In this document: piece after piece, positions 3,844 through 6,750 of the stretch
Layout: every line of letters begins with the position of its first letter
Numbering within the stretch: position 1 is the first letter of the stretch
Assembly: GCA_002353825.1 (NCBI GenBank)
Contig: DEKJ01000028.1
Coordinates: 1 to 6,750, forward strand
DNA length: 6,750 nt
Direction of reading: 5' to 3'
Origin: Prevotella sp. UBA2725
GTDB taxonomy: Bacteria; Bacteroidota; Bacteroidia; Bacteroidales; Bacteroidaceae
Made by a program: the position numbers and the translations under genes
Notes under the pieces: model-generated
Seen by the model: only the letters and a program-made list of their open reading frames with translations
The model's database searches: none
Told to the model about the DNA's origin: nothing

Positions 3844-6750
3844 TTAGAATGGACAATCGTCTCCGGGTTGCCCGTTAGGTTTGTCGAAGAGATCCTGCTG
3901 TTTCGGCTCCTGCTTTGCTTCCGGCTGCACCTCCTGTATTTCCTCCGGCTTGCTCTTTACATAGATCATGTCCTTGATTTTGCTGGTGCCGTCCGGTCCT
4001 GTCACACGCGACTGGATGCGGCCCGAGGCGTTCTGCAGTTCCTTGGGGTTCAAGCTGTCGATCCAGGAGCGCGTGGCGCAGAACGCCTTGAGTTTCTTAT
4101 TGAAGCTCTGCATGGTGATGCGGTTGACATTGGCGAAGCGCATGTAGTCGTTGAGCACATTGTCGCGCTCCAGCATCTTGTCGAGGTTGTCGCCCTCATG
4201 CGAGAAGTATCCGTCGGCCCAGTCCTCGAAGTTGGCACCCATATCAGCCTTGTACTTGCGCTGGATGATGTTCTCCATAGGCGGCTGTGGCTTGTAGCCG
4301 GTGTCGGCGATGCTCAGGTAGAAACGGGTGCACTGCAGCCAAAAGTTGATGTCGTTGTTCCATTCCTCCTCGGTGTAGTCGTGCTCGTAGAGTGTCTTAT
4401 GGAAGTCGTCGCGGATGGAACGAGTCTCCAGATAGTCGTTCTCCTCCGTTCGCTCGTGGTACCAGTCCGAGAAGACCATGTAGAGGGCGCGTGCCTGACT
4501 CGACGGGTCGAAGTTGCAAGGCACATAGTTCGTTGTGAAGGCGAACTTTGGGCTCTCGTCGAAGGGTATGGTGAACACGTGGTTGTTTTTAGGGTTGACG
4601 GTGAGGTCGGAGGTGATGCTGTCGTAGAACTGGCCAAGATCCATGTAGCGGTCGCAGTCATCGACGAGCACCATGTCGGTGAACTGCGTCACCTGCTCCA
4701 GTACGTGAGGGTCGTCCATGAGGTTGCGCTTGCGCCCGGAGAGGGAGACTGTCTTGCGCATTTTCTGAATGGTCTTGAAGAAGAAGCTCTTGCCCGACCG
4801 TCCGTTGCACTGGTCGTCCTCGCCAATCTTGTTGTCCATGGCCTGCGGTGCCCAGGCACGCGTTACACTCTTGTAGCGGTGGAGCATATAGCCCATGACG
4901 AATATCTTGTTGATGAGGTTTTGCTTTTGCTCACGTATCTCATCGGCAGTAAGCCCATCGCCCTGTATGTCGAAAGGATGTTTTTCGAGGTATGCCTTCG
5001 CGCCCTCCGGATCGTCCTCGAAGTTGTATTCCGTCTCCTTGCGCCAGAAGAGACGGCTGGTATTGATTAGGTAGCCGAAGAAATGGCTGTTGACATTGTT
5101 GATTTCTATGTCAAGGTATTCATGGCCGTCCTCGGCCTGTACCTTCTTTATCTCGAACATCGGTTCGAGTTTCTTGAAGCGGTGGTCGATGACATTCTCC
5201 TTCCACACGTAGTTGTTGATGCCGCCCTGTCCATGCTCATAGGCCCTTATGCCGTCGTCGCCGGGCACAGGCTTGTGTACATCGACAGTGGCGTTGGCAA
5301 AGAAGAAGAGCTGGCTCTGTGAGGTGAAGTCGGTGAAGTCAAGCGTCACCTCGCCGAGGCTCTCCAGGGCAGCTCCGGACAATCGAGGTGAGTTGAGCAC
5401 CAGGTTGAGAATGTCGCGGCCCTTATGATGGTCGAGCACCCACTTGATGACAAACTGTCTTATTTCGCCCACCTTTATTTTCTTCACCACATTGCCGTCG
5501 ATGTAGATGTATTCGGGGTTGTCGCTGTTGTCGTCCTTCAGCGCATGAAAGCCATTCAGCGAAAGGAAATTGTACAGGCATGCGGTGTCTATCTCATATT
5601 TCTTCTTCCCGTCCTTGGTGAGCCATTCCACCCAGAACCTCGCGGGCAGGGCGTTGGCCATGAGGTTCTTGAAATCCTTCTTCTCCGAGCGCAGCGCCAT
5701 CCAGTCTCGCAGGTCCTTGCGGCCATGTCCGCGGTTGTCCTTGTAGCTGGTCAGCCAGTCGGGTAACCATACGGTGTGTATGTCAATATAGGTAAGGGCC
5801 AGCTCGGTACCCTTGCGTCGGCCTGTCTCATCGATATCGGGGATATTATAAAGAACCTCGACGTATTTCATAATCTCGCGGTACTCCTCTGCCGACAGAC
5901 TGTAGGTCTCTGAGTTGAACCAAAGCGGATGATAGCCCATTGACTGGCAGCAGAGCGAATCGCGCTCGCCGGAGCAGATGAACGCTTCCGGCAGTTTCTT
6001 CTCCTTATAGGGCTTGTCATCGTCGTGGGTGCGCTGCCATTCCTTTTCCTCTTCGGAGTTCATCTTGTGGTAGGCAGCCTTCAGTTCAGACAGGCCGTTG
6101 ATGTAGCGTTGGGGTTTCTTACCCGCAGGAGTGTATGAGAAGCGAAAACCTTTCTCAACGTTCAGCGGCTCATACACCTTATAGAACTTATCCTCGGTTT
6201 CTTCGCCGCTGGCCTCGTGTATCAGGCACTCGCGCATGAAGATGGGATAGTGGGGCGTTGAGTATTTTACCGTAACGCGCCGGTTCTTGACGTTGGCAAT
6301 CCATTTCACCGAGTGCCAGTGCAGCGCATCGACATCGGCTTGCTTCACCTTTGGGCCAAGGACCTGAAGCTCGTCAGCCGTGAATTTCTCATTCAACTCA
6401 AAGGGACGGCTGCCGTCCGGCTCGTCCTGCCTGGCATCACGCTGGCGGATGTCAGGCTTGTTGACGGTGCGGTTCAGTTCGTCCTTCACACCGTATTTGG
6501 CGGCAAGCTGCAGCAGCGCCTCGTTGAACTGGCTCTGCCGCATGCCCTTGTAGTGCATATAAACACTGATGCCGTTCTCGCCCTTGCCGTCCCCGCCAAA
6601 GTCTGTCACTTGCCAGATCTTGCCGTAGCTCTTCGAGTCGTACTCACGTAGCGAGGCCGACGGCGTGCGCTCATCACGGATGGCAAAGTGCTTCTTCGTG
6701 TTCACGCATCCCTTGGCCTGCGGATAGCAGTCAAGGATAATGTCGAGCCC
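3844..6750 (-). CDS. Phage primase-helicase (CHC2-like, TOPRIM-like, SF3 helicase), 5' end outside the window
   Basis: At least 968 residues are visible. The frame stays open to the window edge, and the codons before GTG 6705 (LDIILDCYPQAKGC) continue the domain, so that GTG is an internal Val and the gene is partial. Numbering from that Val: residues 1-75 resemble the CHC2 domain (KHFAIRDERTPSASL, WQVTDFGGDG, EALLQLAAKYG) but lack its Cys/His zinc ligands. A TOPRIM-like domain spans about 238-340, with ICSGERDSL (243-251) and DIDETGRRKG (290-299). An SF3 helicase follows: Walker A NGRSGKS (634-640), Walker B MVLVDDCD (678-685), motif C FAFTTN (721-726) and probable arginine finger Arg739. 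It should synthesise primers and unwind DNA at the phage fork. The C-terminus holds QQDLF (936-940) and ends GDDCPF. It ends at its own terminator and is more GC-rich than the 135-aa gene. Similar proteins occur in Bacteroidales phages and integrative elements. Confidence 0.9.
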   Translation of the reverse strand, partial: GLDIILDCYPQAKGCVNTKKHFAIRDERTPSASLREYDSKSYGKIWQVTDFGGDGKGENGISVYMHYKGMRQSQFNEALLQLAAKYGVKDELNRTVNKPDIRQRDARQDEPDGSRPFELNEKFTADELQVLGPKVKQADVDALHWHSVKWIANVKNRRVTVKYSTPHYPIFMRECLIHEASGEETEDKFYKVYEPLNVEKGFRFSYTPAGKKPQRYINGLSELKAAYHKMNSEEEKEWQRTHDDDKPYKEKKLPEAFICSGERDSLCCQSMGYHPLWFNSETYSLSAEEYREIMKYVEVLYNIPDIDETGRRKGTELALTYIDIHTVWLPDWLTSYKDNRGHGRKDLRDWMALRSEKKDFKNLMANALPARFWVEWLTKDGKKKYEIDTACLYNFLSLNGFHALKDDNSDNPEYIYIDGNVVKKIKVGEIRQFVIKWVLDHHKGRDILNLVLNSPRLSGAALESLGEVTLDFTDFTSQSQLFFFANATVDVHKPVPGDDGIRAYEHGQGGINNYVWKENVIDHRFKKLEPMFEIKKVQAEDGHEYLDIEINNVNSHFFGYLINTSRLFWRKETEYNFEDDPEGAKAYLEKHPFDIQGDGLTADEIREQKQNLINKIFVMGYMLHRYKSVTRAWAPQAMDNKIGEDDQCNGRSGKSFFFKTIQKMRKTVSLSGRKRNLMDDPHVLEQVTQFTDMVLVDDCDRYMDLGQFYDSITSDLTVNPKNNHVFTIPFDESPKFAFTTNYVPCNFDPSSQARALYMVFSDWYHERTEENDYLETRSIRDDFHKTLYEHDYTEEEWNNDINFWLQCTRFYLSIADTGYKPQPPMENIIQRKYKADMGANFEDWADGYFSHEGDNLDKMLERDNVLNDYMRFANVNRITMQSFNKKLKAFCATRSWIDSLNPKELQNASGRIQSRVTGPDGTSKIKDMIYVKSKPEEIQEVQPEAKQEPKQQDLFDKPNGQPGDDCPF

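Noticed and set aside
3868..5070. Long plus-strand open frame of 400 codons opposite the primase-helicase
   Set aside because: It is the antisense shadow of a GC-rich gene. The protein is Val/Leu/His-rich with no motif, while the minus strand carries clear Walker and TOPRIM motifs.
6703..6705. GTG as start codon of the primase-helicase
   Set aside because: The frame stays open to the window edge, and the upstream codons (DIILDCYPQAKGC) continue the N-terminal domain.

Overview
The window looks like part of a phage or prophage from a Bacteroidales host (Bacteroides/Prevotella/Parabacteroides type). The reasons are a late-gene promoter of the Bacteroidetes form (TTTG, 20-nt spacer, TACCTTTG), A-rich leaders with little Shine-Dalgarno signal, and protein families typical of phages of that group. 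The organism assignment is an inference. All supported genes lie on the minus strand, so the reading order is from high to low coordinates.

Right part (3844-6750): a very large primase-helicase. It has an N-terminal CHC2-like domain without visible zinc ligands, a central TOPRIM-like domain, and a superfamily 3 helicase with Walker A, Walker B and motif C. Its 5' end lies beyond the window. Its last 20 residues carry a sliding-clamp-like pentapeptide (QQDLF) and an SSB-like acidic tip ending in DDCPF. A strong intrinsic terminator (3779-3816) follows its stop codon.

Middle (3221-3843): about 620 bases with no convincing gene. This AT-rich stretch holds at least eight copies, in both orientations, of TTTGTGAC or its palindromic extension TTGT-G-ACAA between 3402 and 3668, including a perfect 11-bp tandem repeat. 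It looks like an operator or iteron array (replication origin or master control region). A near-consensus Bacteroidetes promoter lies at 3249-3280, and its -7 box reads TTTGTGAG, close to the repeat core.

Left part (1-3220): a rightmost-to-leftmost cassette of a 161-aa protein of unknown function with its own promoter, a 135-aa protein of unknown function, a ClpP-like (S14) head maturation protease fused to a scaffold-like C-terminal region, and a probable major capsid protein. The last two are separated by 2 nt and are probably translationally coupled. A hairpin follows the capsid gene at 11-40. The protease, scaffold and capsid would build the procapsid. The primase-helicase would serve genome replication, and the repeat array between the two blocks may control the switch or serve as the origin. 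No terminase, portal, integrase or tail gene is visible, so lifestyle cannot be decided from this window.
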